NCBI GenBank assembly: GCA_027946365.1 | Contig: JAPEUQ010000001.1 | Coordinates: forward strand, 3,968,001 to 4,032,000 | Source of the DNA: Kalmusia sp. IMI 367209 | Lineage: Eukaryota > Ascomycota > Dothideomycetes > Pleosporales > Didymosphaeriaceae | Reading direction: 5' to 3' | Length of the DNA: 64,000 nt | In this document: piece after piece, positions 12,485-24,457 of the stretch | How the letters are laid out: each line of letters opens with the position of its first letter | Position numbering within the stretch: position 1 is the first letter of the stretch | The notes under the pieces: model-generated | Seen by the model: only the letters and a program-made list of their open reading frames with translations | Told to the model about the DNA's origin: nothing | Databases searched by the model: none | Position numbers and translations under genes: made by a program

Positions 12485-13970
12485 GGGCTGGGAGGGAGAG
12501 GAGTCTGGAGTTGGCTTGTCAGGGACTTCTCTCTCGCTACTGCTGCTTGGGCCGGTCCCAGTGGTTCCGTTACGGCTTTTCCTTTTGGCGCACTCCTTCA
12601 CCAATGTCCTATGTTTCTTTCTTCTTATACTTCTTCCCTCTAATAACGGGAGAATCTTTGGGGATGATGTTGCGTAGACGATGTACAGGTTGGTGGAAGA
12701 CGAAAAGGACGAGAGACCTTCGTCCTCGATATATGAGGCGAAGGTGTCCCGTCCTTTCTTTGTCTCCCAATGTAGCTGGGTGCATGGTATTTGCATGTGT
12801 ATATTGGACGTTTGAGCGAGCGCTTGGCCTTATGATATCCTAGAAAGAGTGTTTAGATGCGTTGCATATAGAGATGTCGTGGAGGAGAGGGCAATTGAAT
12901 CGAGGGTGTTTTGTATGCTAAGGCCAAGGCCGATGCATTGCAATGATGTCTGTTTTTGTGTGCGATTGCTGGTGATTGTGCACCTATCAATGCAGTGCTC
13001 TGGTCATGCTGATGTGACTGGACGCTCGAGCTACAGCACTAGATTAGAGGCCTAAGGCGTGTCTTGGGCAGAGTTACCCCAGGGTGCACGATGCACACGG
13101 TAATTGTCAACGAACTTATCTAGAAGTGCAAATCGGGAATAGTAGATTAAACTTGGGAGATCGCCGGCCTCAGGGTAGTATAGATCTACATGAAGACGTC
13201 TTGTGCAATTGTCCAATCCGATGCCAAGGAGGGGGACTGGGCATCGAAGTCAAGCTCGTACCTCGTACGAACGCTCCCATCTTGCAATCTGCCGCGACAT
13301 GATACGCAACCGGGCCACGTCTGGCAGCCACATAATCGACCGAGTAACCTTCCGATGACAAAATACGTATACGAAGTCGTAGCCAGCCAGGGCCGTAGTC
13401 ACGGTGCGGAACATGGCCTTTCACAACGCAGCAACCGCGCCTTGGCCAGGTGCACGGCTGAGCAGCTTCACAGTACCTGAGTCTTGTGTATAAGGGTTGG
13501 CAGCAAGAATGCCGAACGGCCAACCCTGCAATGGTCGAAGACATTGAAGCAGACTATACCCAGCACGTCTAGTCTCGTCAAAATGATGGTGCAGATCCCA
13601 AGGATACGCCTGCGTCACGTCAGCACCACGCCTCACCATCCTCTCAAAGAAGAACAGCCCTTCGACAAACTTGTTGAGGCAATTTTCTTCATAAAAACAG
13701 GCTCGACCCTAGATGAAGATTTTGAAGACGAAGTAACGCCCCGCGTCTGCTCGGTCCTTCCTCGGACGTTCACCCCCCGCTATCCGAGCTCCACCGGTCC
13801 AAGACCGAATGATGGCGTAAATGAAACCAAAACTGCTCTTACAGCCTCTTTTTTGCCCCACGCGTCGTAAGTCGTCTACACACAGCTATTGCCACCCGTC
13901 GCGTCCTACTTTTGTTCGTATTTCAACGGCGACGTGCATGGCGGCTGGCACGGACTAGCCATAATCCAGC
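12485..13970. other. intergenic, about 1.5 kb, no gene supported
   Basis: Both flanking genes are on the plus strand, so this holds the NAD kinase 3' region and the Leu3-like promoter. Open frames up to 128 codons exist on both strands without recognisable features. I looked for a Leu3-type inverted CCGG element near the start of the next gene and did not see a clear one. Confidence 0.4.
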
Positions 13971-16299
13971 ATGACGGCCCAGCCGAGACGTAAAGCTTGC
14001 GTCGAGTGCCGCCAGCAGAAGGTATGTGTTAGGCCGAAGTTGTTGCGGGAACCTCCAGGGGAGACGGGGACTGATAATGGCCAGATACGCTGCGATGTCG
14101 AGCAGCACAAGACTCCGCATGAGCCATGTAGCCGCTGCAAAAAGATGAACCTAGAATGCCGCATCCTTCCTACGTCGACCCGCAACTTGCGGCAGACCAA
14201 GGCGGAGATGCGGCGCGAGCTCGAAGAGCTCAGGTGGAACATGCGACAGGGCCATGGTGATCCCAATTCTACCCCAGGAAGCTTTGGCGAAGGAAGCTCT
14301 TTTAAGAGTCCCCATGAGCAGCCAAATGGGAGCTTCTCGAATCCGAGTGCTCCCGGTACTGATGCAAGTATGAGTCCAGCATTGGAGAACGGACAGCACC
14401 CTGGAAGTGGGTATGTTGGAAGAGATGGAAAGGGGAACGTAGGGGGGCCGACGAGTTCGAGAGCATTGGATGGGTTTGTTGTTGATGCGAGGAAGATTGA
14501 CGATTGCTTTGCGCTGTTCGTATCCACGCCAGTTTGCTCGGAACTCTGCTGATGTTTGAAAAGATTCTTCACGCAGTACCATCCGTTGCTCCCGATTCTG
14601 GAGTCTTCGCTTAGTCCGACTACTCCGAACGGATGGTACGAACTTTCTCCCTTTCTCTTCTGGTGTATTACGGTCACGGGATCCCGGCATTATCTTGAGG
14701 ATCGAAGCATCCTCGATAGAGTCAGTCAGCTGATAACACCACTCGCCTTCTCTTCTATGGCTCTCCGCTCGACGCCCATTTCAGTGATTCAAGGTCTCCT
14801 CATCCTCTGTACGTGGCGTTTACCCACAAATTCAATGTACAAGGACATGACCCACGTCCTATGTGGTGCCGCAGTCCACCTGGCCACGCAAATTGGCCTG
14901 CATGTAGCCGGAGTTGGCCAAGACTTCGCCCGGACGCCTCTAAAGACAGATCAAGAACAGAAGATATTGAGGGCAAAATTATGGATGCAATGTGTCATTG
15001 TATCAATTCGAACGAGTTGTGCCGAGGGCATCCCTCCTCTATTAATAGCCGAGTCATGTTATGATGGGGACGAGAAGGATCGAGAGGAGTTACTCCAATT
15101 CCTTCCAACGGATTTGCAGTTTAACCACAAACTGCATATCATCCTACAAAAAGCCATGGTTGCTATGGCAAGGACAGACATCCAGACTTTCAATTGCGAT
15201 AGCAGGGTCCTACGCTCGTTGATCAGCTTATTCGACTCGCAACTTTTGAGCCTAGGAGCTTCCTCAACGAGCGAACTTGGTAGGTTGAGTTGACATATTC
15301 TATACGAGAACATTGAGCTAATCCACTAGATTCATTTCAACTTAATTGCGCCCGCATCCACGTTTTGGCCTTCCATTTCTTCGCACAACCCGTCGGTCCT
15401 GGCCCTGACCTTGAGTCGCTTCTCCGCTTTTACTCCCTCTGTATCTCTACCTTACAAACCGCGCACGCCATGACTCAGCAGGCAAATTTCGCCTTCATTT
15501 CGCAATCTTTCATCGACCGAACTGTCTCTCTAGCCGGTTTCGTCATCCTGAAACTCTCCCGCTCTCACCTACACCAACATTTGGATCTCCCTGCTGGTCA
15601 GCAAGCCTACTACCACGCCTCGCAATTCAGCAAAGCGACTTCCCTCCAGACCGGTGACTTGGGGGAACGCTGCGCGCAAATTCTCAAGGATCTATGGCAA
15701 AGCAGCAGAGTCTTCAGGCGAAGAGATGGAACCGTAGAAGCCCTTGGTATCAGGTTACGCACAAGACTCAGTATGAGTGTCTCGTTCGACATGTTCTGGT
15801 ACTGGCGCGAAGAATTCGGACACATGTATAACCCCTACAACGGCGAGGAAGGCCTCCCCGCAAACGCCCAGACACAACCCACTACTCCAGGTAAGCACCC
15901 CTTTCCGTCTCCTTAACCACAGTGAACGCATATGCTGATGTAGTTGGCGCGCAAGACTACGAACGGGAAATGACTCAGACCACAGCACCAGGTATATCGC
16001 ATTCGCTTACAGCAACGGTAACCGCACCTGCATCAGCACCCGCACCCATCAAGATGGATCCAGGCCTTCCGCAGCACTCGCTGGCGCCACAGTCGGCACC
16101 GATAGGCTTCGACGGTCTGTATGAGGGCGAAGCGTACATGTTTCCGCCTATGCTGGACCAGTTTCCGGATTACGATTGGGCTGCTAGCTTTGACTTCTCA
16201 AATGACCCGGGGCAGATGGGACAGATGCCGGCGATGCAGCCGCAGCCGGTCACTATGGGGCCGTTGGCCGGAGCACCGCAGGGATTTCAGTACGGCTGA
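13971..16299 (+). CDS. Leu3-like Zn2Cys6 transcription factor
   Basis: A Gal4-class zinc-cluster regulator. Leu3 controls branched-chain amino-acid biosynthesis and responds to alpha-isopropylmalate. Five exons (13971-14021, 14085-14515, 14564-15279, 15330-15890, 15944-16299) keep phase and give about 704 residues. The cluster at residues 10-42 has the spacing CX2CX6CX11CX2CX6C, begins CVECRQQK and is split by intron 1, much like the Leu3 DNA-binding domain. The middle region starts FALFFTQYHPLLPILE and contains the helical fungal-TF homology domain. The C terminus is rich in Pro, Gln and Met with acidic/aromatic patches (DQFPDYDWAASFDF) that could be the activation domain. The intron 2 donor (CT|GTTCGT) is weak but is the only one that restores phase. 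The Leu3 subgroup rests on the cluster sequence and overall order. Confidence 0.85.
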
Positions 16300-17198
16300 A
16301 TAGGAGGAGCGATCAAGAATTGTGCGAAAGATGAGGAAAGAGCTGAGGGGTTGGCCGCGAGGAGTGTGATGACGCGGCGCCGAGAGCGTGGCTTGTGACT
16401 CCCTCCTGCGCTTCGTTGCCGGTAACCCAGATATCTGCTTCGCAATGCCAATGCGAAGAGAGACGAACCTCTTGGGTCCTGAGGGACGGAACAGATACAA
16501 TAGCCCTCCATCAACAGCGCAAAAGCACAATGGTCGCTCATCGAGAGGACCCAGGTCCAGCGACCAGCAATCCACAACCGAAGAGAGACAGTCCCCCCCT
16601 CGTCTCGATACGGGTCTCCAAACAAGCTCATGAAGACGCGTATACGCGCACTACGTGACCACCAGCGGCGTTACAGGCGTTTTTGAAAAAAGGGCGCGTC
16701 GAACGCCCGGGACATACCAAGGGAGGATATCTGAGCGATTGTTTTTTGTCAGTTTAACACAGTTTTGTGGACGAGATGCACTTCATCAATGCTCCAGCCT
16801 TGTTGTATTACCTGAATTGTTGATCGTAGTATGATCACCCTGTTCGTCTAGCGTACGTCGAGACTACAGCGCCCCTATGGTAGCAAGCAGCTGTCTCTTG
16901 ATACGGGCAATAATTGCAAGTCTTGAAATTAGTATAACCCTCCATAATTCACGATGATTTCCTCTGGTCAACGGTGATACATAGTGCAAAGAGTAATTGA
17001 TATTGGCACGTGGGACATGCGATGCTTCCATGACAGCAAAATGTGAGTCGTCTCAAAGCAGATGAATTGCAGTGCAGCACTGTGCAAGTGGTATCTCTAT
17101 ATACAATATGAGCGCCGCTCGAAGAAAGAATCCCGGGATTTTTATAAGCAGCCATTGTGTCATTACATTCATCATTAGCTCCGCGAATACTGCCTCGT
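16300..17198. other. convergent intergenic region
   Basis: The region lies between two gene 3' ends (the Leu3-like gene and the deuterolysin), so only terminators or 3' UTRs are expected. Overlapping open frames near 16300-16650 show no family features. Confidence 0.4.
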
Positions 17199-18550
17199 CT
17201 AGCAGTTGAGGGCAATAGCTATAATGTATGTCAGCTTCGAGCTACTTCCTAATAGAGGAGTACACTTACCATTAGCGTAGAGCGCATAGGTGTCGGCGTT
17301 GTTAAGCGCCTGGCTACTCGACAGCTGCGACGCAGCAGCGAAACCGTAGCCCAGATCATCAGTTCCAGGGCTGTACACACCCGGTGCGTGGGTCTCCTCG
17401 TGAAGCACAGTGGTAGCCTGATCCTGTCCATGGCAAGTGCTGGCGACGGCAGGGAGGGCGCTGAAGAAAATGTCGCAGTAGGTGATGAAGTTCTGCGTTG
17501 GGACCGTGTACGCGAGCACGTTGGACGAGCAGCCGCTGTAGGGGTCATTGCAGTTGGTAGTCGTGGCAGTGCCGGAACCGCCGCAATCGCTAGCAACGGC
17601 TGTCAGGCGCGCGGAAACGGAGTTTTTGGTGCTTGAAGATGTCGACTTGAAGTAGGTGTCGAGCTTTGTACCAGCGCTAGCGGCAGAAGCGGCGGCTGAA
17701 GCTTGCTTCTGGCAGTTGGAGAGCGCGGTCTTGATGGCGGACAGCTTAGAGCTGGTGCAGCTGGATCCCACGGTTGTGCGTTTGGTGATCGCTTTGGCAA
17801 CCGTGGCAGCCACAGCGCCATCGACATTCATCGTGAGCTTGTTAGACTCATAGTCGAGGTTGCCGGCGAGCTCGGTGGAGTTTGCTTCTGCGTACGGGAG
17901 GAGACCCTTTGCGAAGACGTCGAAATCACCACCATCGTTGAGCGTGTGCAGAGCGGCAGTTTCAACGGTAACTTCTTTCGTTTCGCCAGCTCCGAGCGTA
18001 AGAAAATCGTCAGTGCTCAGTCCAGAGGTGAGCAATCGGATCTTGATGCCCTCAAATGGGACCTTGGTGCCTGCGATGAAGGTTAGAAAAGTTCATTGAT
18101 TGCAAAAGTCGTATGGAATCAATGGATGAGATCGATGTATCAAAACGATCCAGGCCCCCAGTCCTTAAAGCCTGGACCATGCATATTAAGACATGCTTAC
18201 ACAGCCTGTCGTGTAAAGCCCAGAGTCTCGCATTGAAACATTTCGACTTTCATGCATCGAGGCTGTGCATACAAAGATGCCAGAGTCAACGAGATAGGAT
18301 AGGTAGACTTACTGCCGCTGTTCGAGTAGACACTCACTTTCTCCACAGGATTAGCCTCGTCCAAGAAGGTACCTTTGCTCAACAAGTTCAGTGTCTTGTC
18401 TCCATTGTTCGTAACGGCGACCTTGACTTCAGTGTTACCCGAGGAGGTCAGAACAATGCTCAAAGGCGACTCGCGCTTGTTGAGATCGACAGAGACAGCG
18501 CTAACGTAGGCTGCCAGAGCCGCAAGAGTCAATTGAGTGATACCCTTCAT
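17199..18550 (-). CDS. deuterolysin-type metalloprotease (peptidase family M35), secreted
   Basis: A secreted zinc endopeptidase. Exons 18550-18313, 18070-17270 and 17218-17199 give 352 residues. Intron 1 is long (241 bases); the last exon encodes only AIALNC and the stop. A signal peptide (MKGITQLTLAALAAYVSA) is followed by a prodomain of about 155 residues with VTNNGDKTLNLLSKGTFLDE and FEGIKIRLLTSGLSTDDF. A KR dipeptide near residue 178, just before TTVGSSC, looks like a Kex2 maturation site. The catalytic domain carries HEETH near residue 303 and the aspzincin GTDDLGYG motif that supplies the third zinc ligand. Cysteines expected for disulfides are present. The divergent neighbour at 20104 encodes a protein resembling this prodomain. 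Identity is very secure. Confidence 0.94.
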
Positions 18551-20103
18551 GGTGATGAAAACAAGAGTGACGAAGACAACAGAACGAATGAGAACGAACG
18601 AAGGCGCTGGGAGGAAGCTGGTGATCGAGTGTGATGGCTCATTACTGCCTGAGCATGAAGGACGACTTTATACTGAACAAACTCCTGTGTCCCCAAGGGA
18701 AATTGACGGACCAACTTGCGACCCATTTCCAGGATCATTGTACAATGAACAACCCGAGCCCATGGACCATGTCTAATCTGGGTTTTTGCGGATGTAAGCT
18801 GGCATGAACCCTGATGTTTCCGAGTGAGCACCTGTATGCTGTGGGGCGTTTCCTGCGACTCGTTTCCGATCGGAAGGCAAGAGCTATAGGTAAATGAGAC
18901 GGGGCGGTTTCTGTAGGGCTATTGTGCAGCGCATACTTCCCCACAATGTCTTCGCTGCGTCCAGAGCCTGTCGATCACTCGGAAAATAGATTAAAACCGC
19001 CAGAAGGTACTTGGCTCGAGGCGCTTATAAGAGTGGTAGGACGTAGATAGGTTCAGGCAAACTGTTTGTAGCCGGCGTTTCACAAGGATCAAGGTGCTTA
19101 TTTGGCCACGGCTTTCGTCAGTTCAGCATCAACAGAAAACAGTTCCTAGGTCTGGCGGCCACAAGATATTTCTGTATGTCGGCGAAGACCAAGGCTCTTG
19201 TCAGCGCGGCTGTTGTTTTCGGCTGAAAGCGCATAGCAATTGCAATGATGCAAGCCATTGTTAGAAGAAGACATCGACAATGCAGCTCTCTCGCAGCCGC
19301 ACTTCAACTACTCTATCAGCTCTCGGCAAGGTCTTTGGCCAAGATGGGGGAAGAATTGCTCGACCATCATTCGAGACCGTCGGAAGTGTCTGGGAGCGTG
19401 CGTGTCGAGGCTGGTGTTGGAAGAAGGTTGTGGAGGATGAATGGCCGCGGGCACCAGCCTGTTCGAGGCAAGCGACAGGCGTAGCGCAGCTGCGCAAGAT
19501 GGCAGTGACATGTGTGGAGAGGGCAGGCAGCGGCGCATTCTCCTTCTTCTTCTCCCTCCGACAGCCACGACATGTTCGAGGCCCTGTGGGACGGCGTGTT
19601 TCGTTTCGTGTCGTCGTCGAACGGGCGGTGCATGATGATGTCCTGCTCATTTCGGGGCTTTAATCTATCCTAGCGCCACAGTGGACATGGCCGTTTGAGG
19701 TTCCAACCCCTCTTCCCCGCCGATAAACGAGAGCAACGTGACCTTGCACTCGCCAACCGCCTGCACATTGGCCGAGCCGTATATGAAGATTCCAATAGCC
19801 TGTTTGGTCCACGACAATGAGGCAAATGGCATCCCTGCGCAATGCGGACATGTGTCCTCGCAAGGCAGCTGTCTCTGCTCGCCAGTATTCACATCATTGT
19901 CCACGACGACACTGCTTGTAGCTAATTCCAGGACGACTCCCCTTTGCTCCCTGAACCGTCTATCAGGTCTCACTCCACAGTCCCACCTGCCTCTCACAGT
20001 CTAGCGACCTCTGCGGTGGCAGATCTTTGATACGCGCGGTTGCCTTGAGAAGCTCACTGAAAGCATAGCTACAGCGCCTCACGAACCCGCTGCACACATC
20101 TCA
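18551..20103. other. divergent intergenic region between deuterolysin and prodomain-like gene
   Basis: About 1.55 kb that should contain the promoters of both genes. Overlapping open frames around 19245-20000 on both strands show no recognisable domain and look like chance frames in GC-rich sequence. Confidence 0.45.
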
Positions 20104-20691
20104 ATGAACGGACGAACCGCTCTTATCGCTGTCTCCGCCATCACGCTCCTGGGCGCTCTTTACTACTACAACGGCGCCTCATCATCCAGCATCACCATGT
20201 CAAACTCCAAGGCCACTGCGGACGGAGTCCCAGGCCTCGAGTTCAAACTCTCTCAAATATCGCGGAACCCTCCATCGCTGCTAGTCACGCTCAAAAACAA
20301 CAATCCTTCATCCCCATTCACCATTCTGAAGTGGGGCACGCCGCTGGACCCGCAGGCCGCTAACCTGGGCCTCTTTAAGCTTGTGGATGAGGAGACTGGC
20401 AAAGAAATCCCGACGGATGGTCTTAAGATCAATAGGCTGATGCCACCCAGCGAGGAGGATTTGGTCACGGTTGCGCCAGGTACGGAAGAGGCACATGAGG
20501 TCGTTTTGAACAAGCCGTGGTTGCCTGAGAAGAAACCTGCCAAGTATAAAGTCTCAGTCGAAGGGAAATTTACCGGAATCTGGGACAGGTACGGTGGTGA
20601 TTTAAAGTCGGATGATTTGGAGGCCTACGTCGACTCGCCATTTAGTGGCAAGCCTTTCTCGAGCAACGAACTATCAATGAGGGTGGAGTAA
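20104..20691 (+). CDS. membrane-anchored protein resembling the deuterolysin (M35) prodomain, no protease domain
   Basis: An intronless frame of 195 residues. Residues 6-22 are hydrophobic (ALIAVSAITLLGALYYY), so the protein is either secreted or, more likely, held by an N-terminal membrane anchor. The rest reads like a beta-sandwich. LLVTLKNNNPSSPFTILKWGTPLD and the later DGLKINRLMPPSEEDLVTV then PGTEEAHEVVL line up by eye with the prodomain of the neighbouring deuterolysin (VTNNGDKTLNLLSKGTFLD; EGIKIRLLTSGLSTDDFLTL then AGETKEVTV). No HExxH or zinc ligands follow. It is divergently transcribed from the protease. A free-standing inhibitor, chaperone or unrelated use of the same fold are all possible. 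The start at 20104 is the first Met and gives the hydrophobic segment. Confidence 0.8.
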   Translation: MNGRTALIAVSAITLLGALYYYNGASSSSITMSNSKATADGVPGLEFKLSQISRNPPSLLVTLKNNNPSSPFTILKWGTPLDPQAANLGLFKLVDEETGKEIPTDGLKINRLMPPSEEDLVTVAPGTEEAHEVVLNKPWLPEKKPAKYKVSVEGKFTGIWDRYGGDLKSDDLEAYVDSPFSGKPFSSNELSMRVE

Positions 20692-21476
20692 ACATGGATG
20701 ACAATAGCTTCTCATAAACACTGAAAAGTATCCTTGATCCCACCTTTCATGCGTCGATTGAACACTCTAGGCTTATCTATACAAACTTTTCGCCACGTGC
20801 CTTTGGAGGGTGTCACTAGCCCCCTTTGGGCTAGCTAACCCAGGTTCTATGCTAACTCTCTCTACATCTTACATTCATGTCGCAAGCCGCTTGGTAAAGT
20901 GTGTAACGTTTTGTCATGCCCCATATTGCGCTCTGTGTTATTGAGTTATTTCCACCTCCGCTCTTATGATCCCCTTAACCTTTCCTGAAAGGACACCTCG
21001 TGAGGCTGTGTGCTTCGTATTCTAGGAAGCTGATATTCGGCTCTGTGATGAGTTGCGACTGCGCCTCATTGTCGCCATACAGTGGCGCTGGTAGCAATGG
21101 ATTCTCAGGCGCTATTCACTGTAAACACCCTGCGAGACATGCCATATCTCGCAGGTAGTACATACGGTAAGTGTCGTCAAGTCCGATCGGCGTAAGCTCA
21201 GCCATCTTTCCCCTGCTTCCAGACGGATAGGTCGGCTGCACTGAGAGTTTGAATGGAAGACCGTCAGTTCTATAACACTGATGAACGAAGCAACTCTTTT
21301 CGAACCTCTCACAACTACAAGACAGCCTCATTTCTAGTACTCCAGATAATCACCAAACGAGGTATAACACTTCTCGCTTGAGGATTCGGACCCCTCCACC
21401 ACAGCAAAGAGATTGGATCGCCTGTGTAGCGATTCGCGCCACATCGACAGGCAGCCTCGCAAAAGCGCTCGGCAAC
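20692..21476. other. intergenic before the HET gene
   Basis: No gene is supported. A perfect 7-base inverted repeat (CTAGCCC at 20816-20822, GGGCTAG at 20828-20834) lies about 125 bases past the upstream stop and could form a small 3' UTR hairpin. The right end should hold the HET gene promoter. Confidence 0.4.
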
Positions 21477-24122
21477 ATGTCTGGTGATGATGCTTCAGCC
21501 TCGCCCTCGCGCCCGTCGCGGGGTACTTCTCCAAAGTTTCCACTACGTCGAAGTCTCGAAGGCAAAATGGATCATCCTCTATACGGCCACCTCCCGTTTC
21601 CGGATCTCAAGAGCATTCGACTGCTTGATATCGACACTTCGGTGGATGAAGGACCGATAAATTGCTCTTTGACTGTTTACAACATCAACGAAACACCTGA
21701 CTACACAGCCTTATCGTACACATGGCGGTTTCCTTTCAACATCTCGTTTCCGAAAGACAAAGAACGGGACCATCTCAGTCCAACCACTCGGATCTACTGC
21801 AATGGGGAGGAGCTTTTCGTAGACAACAATCTCCATGCTTGTCTTGTTCAACTGCGGAAAGAGAAGATCGCTCAACACCTGTGGGCTGATGCTATATGCA
21901 TCAATCAAGAAGACAGACACGAGAAATCCCAACACATTCCCTTGATGGGTGAGATCTACGCGGAGGCTAGCAGAGTTATCGTGTGGTTCGGTCGCCCTCA
22001 CCCAAGTTGGTATGTACAAATCGTTTTTCGCGAAATGGAGCCTGTTTTCACTCGCTGCATGCAACATCATCACTGTAATCCATACTCATCGCATCTTACG
22101 ATGAGACGAATCGTCTTTACGTATGAATAGAAACTAACTCATATAGGATTTATGTAGAAGCGGCCACTAATACCATCCTACCGTTTCTTCGATCGAAAGG
22201 TGAAGACTACTATAATTCCAAAGAAGTCTATCGTGTCGATATCAGCGAAGTCTTCAGCGAACCATTCCACACAGTAGTAGCTGAAGTCCTCAAGTTCATT
22301 GCTGACGTCCGCTGGTTTTCGCGCCTCTGGGTGGTACAAGAGATTGCATTGGCAAAGGATGGAATCGCACAGTGCGGTGAGGTCTCCGTTCCATGGGACC
22401 AAGTTGCTAATATGGTGACTCTTTTCACATCAATGGGATGGTAAGTAATCTCATACAAAAGCTTGACATTAATCTGTGCATGTGCTTTGCTCTCATAACT
22501 CATCTGTGGTGGTCGAGTTACAGAGTTGAGGACAATTTTCGAAAAAATATGGCTTCTTTAGGCTAAGTCCCACCTAGGTTCACTACTATTCACACCAAAG
22601 AGGGGCTTTGGACTCCCGAAGAGCTCTCGAAAGGCATCATACCAACAGCATTCCACAATATCAACCTAATGACTTCCATCATCACCAAGGCAGATGCCTG
22701 GATAGACGATGGAAATTGGTACAACGCCCCTAATGCATCACCAGGATCGTTCGTCCATAGATTAGACGGCTTCTTCGGCACGAGAAGCGAGGAGCAAGCG
22801 CTAGCAGCGTGGACCAGTTACCTTCTACATGCAGGTGATTGATCCTACAAGCTGAAAACAAGCAGGATCCATGCTGATCGTATGTTTAGGAGCGTGGTTC
22901 AGCTGCACTGTAGCTGAGGATTACTACTATGCATCAGTTGGTATTGCTGCGCGCCTTTGCGATACAACAAACGTCCTCGTCCAGCCAAAGGTTGGCGGAC
23001 CCCTTATAGAGCTCTACACTGAACTCACGGCGAAGATTCTTTCAACAAGCCGGACCGTAGCATTCTTAGCTGTCAATGGGGATCTGGCACGCAAGCAGCA
23101 TGATGGCGTGAGTTATTTTGACCTACACTACCACAGGAGAGACCTGCTAACTCACATCTTCATTTCAGATTCCGTCATGGGTCCCAGACTTCACCTCCAA
23201 GATCGAGAAACCCAATTCAATGTCCTTCAATGACCTCTATCTCCCTGGTATGTTCGATGCCTCGAAGATTTCCGCGACCCACCCCGCACCGCGCAGTGTC
23301 GATGTAGAAAAGGGTATTCTCACACTCACTGGGGCATGCTTCGACACAATTGCTTCAGTAAGCGACAGCACCACAGACGCCCTTCTTAATGATGATGGCG
23401 CAATCTCAGAGCTATTAAGCTTTCTGCTCTCTCTGCCAGCAACAAATTCATCGGGACAAAATCGCGTCGAAGTGCTGTGGCGCACACTCGTCTTCGACTG
23501 CGAAGTCTACTTCGAGGGCTTGGAACGGAAGTATACGTATCCGGCTAGAGAGATGTACCATGCCTACTTCCGCGCCTGGCTTTTGGTCAAGCTTGCGGCT
23601 CTGTTGGGTGCCAGTGACGGCTCGGAAGAGGGGAAGGAGGACATTATGTCATTGCTGGATGAACTTGTGCAAGCTCGAGCGACGAGCGATGCGGTTCCGT
23701 CCTTTTCTGATGTCGAGCGGTACTACAAGCATGCTCCTGAGGATGCGGCATGGGTTGACAAGGTGGCTGCCGATGCGCGTATCATAACAAGGACCGCAGG
23801 TGAGTTCACCTAGATCGCTGAATATCTATAGTATGTGTGCTGACGGTATATCTGCTCCACAGGTCGTCTAGTCACAGAACGTCGCCTTTATAGGACGGAG
23901 ATATTCAATGTAGCTGGCATGAGTTCCTTGTCAGTGAAGCCAGGCGACGAGGTGTGGATGATCCGGGACTTGGCTGCGCCACTGATCTTGAGACCGGCTG
24001 CTGGAGAGGAGGGACTGAAGCGGTACCAACTTGTAGGTGAGGCATACGTTCATGGATACATGAACGGGGAGATGTTGGAAGCGAAGTACGGGTTAGTCGA
24101 TCGAGCGGTGACGCTGATTTGA
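21477..24122 (+). CDS. HET-domain (heterokaryon incompatibility) protein
   Basis: HET-domain proteins are fungal allorecognition and cell-death effectors, though most family members have no tested role. Six exons (21477-22009, 22147-22440, 22578-22834, 22890-23107, 23169-23799, 23863-24122) join in phase to about 730 residues. The HET domain shows PDYTALSYTWRFP, then IYCNGEELFVDNNLHACL, LWADAICINQEDRHEKSQ and EIYAEASRVIVWFG, the classic order. WFSRLWVVQEIALAKD follows in exon 2. The C-terminal half has no motif I recognise except the usual late GDEVWMIRDLAAPLILRP and the terminal YVHGYMNGEML segment common to long HET proteins. An upstream in-frame Met at 21378 exists; 21477 fits better. I see no truncation. 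Confidence 0.9.
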
Positions 24123-24457
24123 ATACTGGAAGGTAATATGAAGGGGGTCTTTGACCCTGTTGTTTCTCCTCACGTATAGACAATAAAAGTCCACCCCCCG
24201 CGCTCCACCCCTTGGATATCTTACACCTTGAAGCGCGCAGTAACTATATACTCAGCCGCAAAATTCTACAAATATATCCCAAACCTGCTATACACGGGAA
24301 CAGTGACCCTTCCCAAACGCCAGAAATCCGAGGGCCCTACGATAACACTGCGCTCCATCCCCACCTCCCACCGCTCTTTCATCTCCAACTCAACCCCCAA
24401 CAAGCGGCTCCCTCTCTTCCTCTCACATCTCTCAACCCCTCTTCCCGCCAAGCCACT

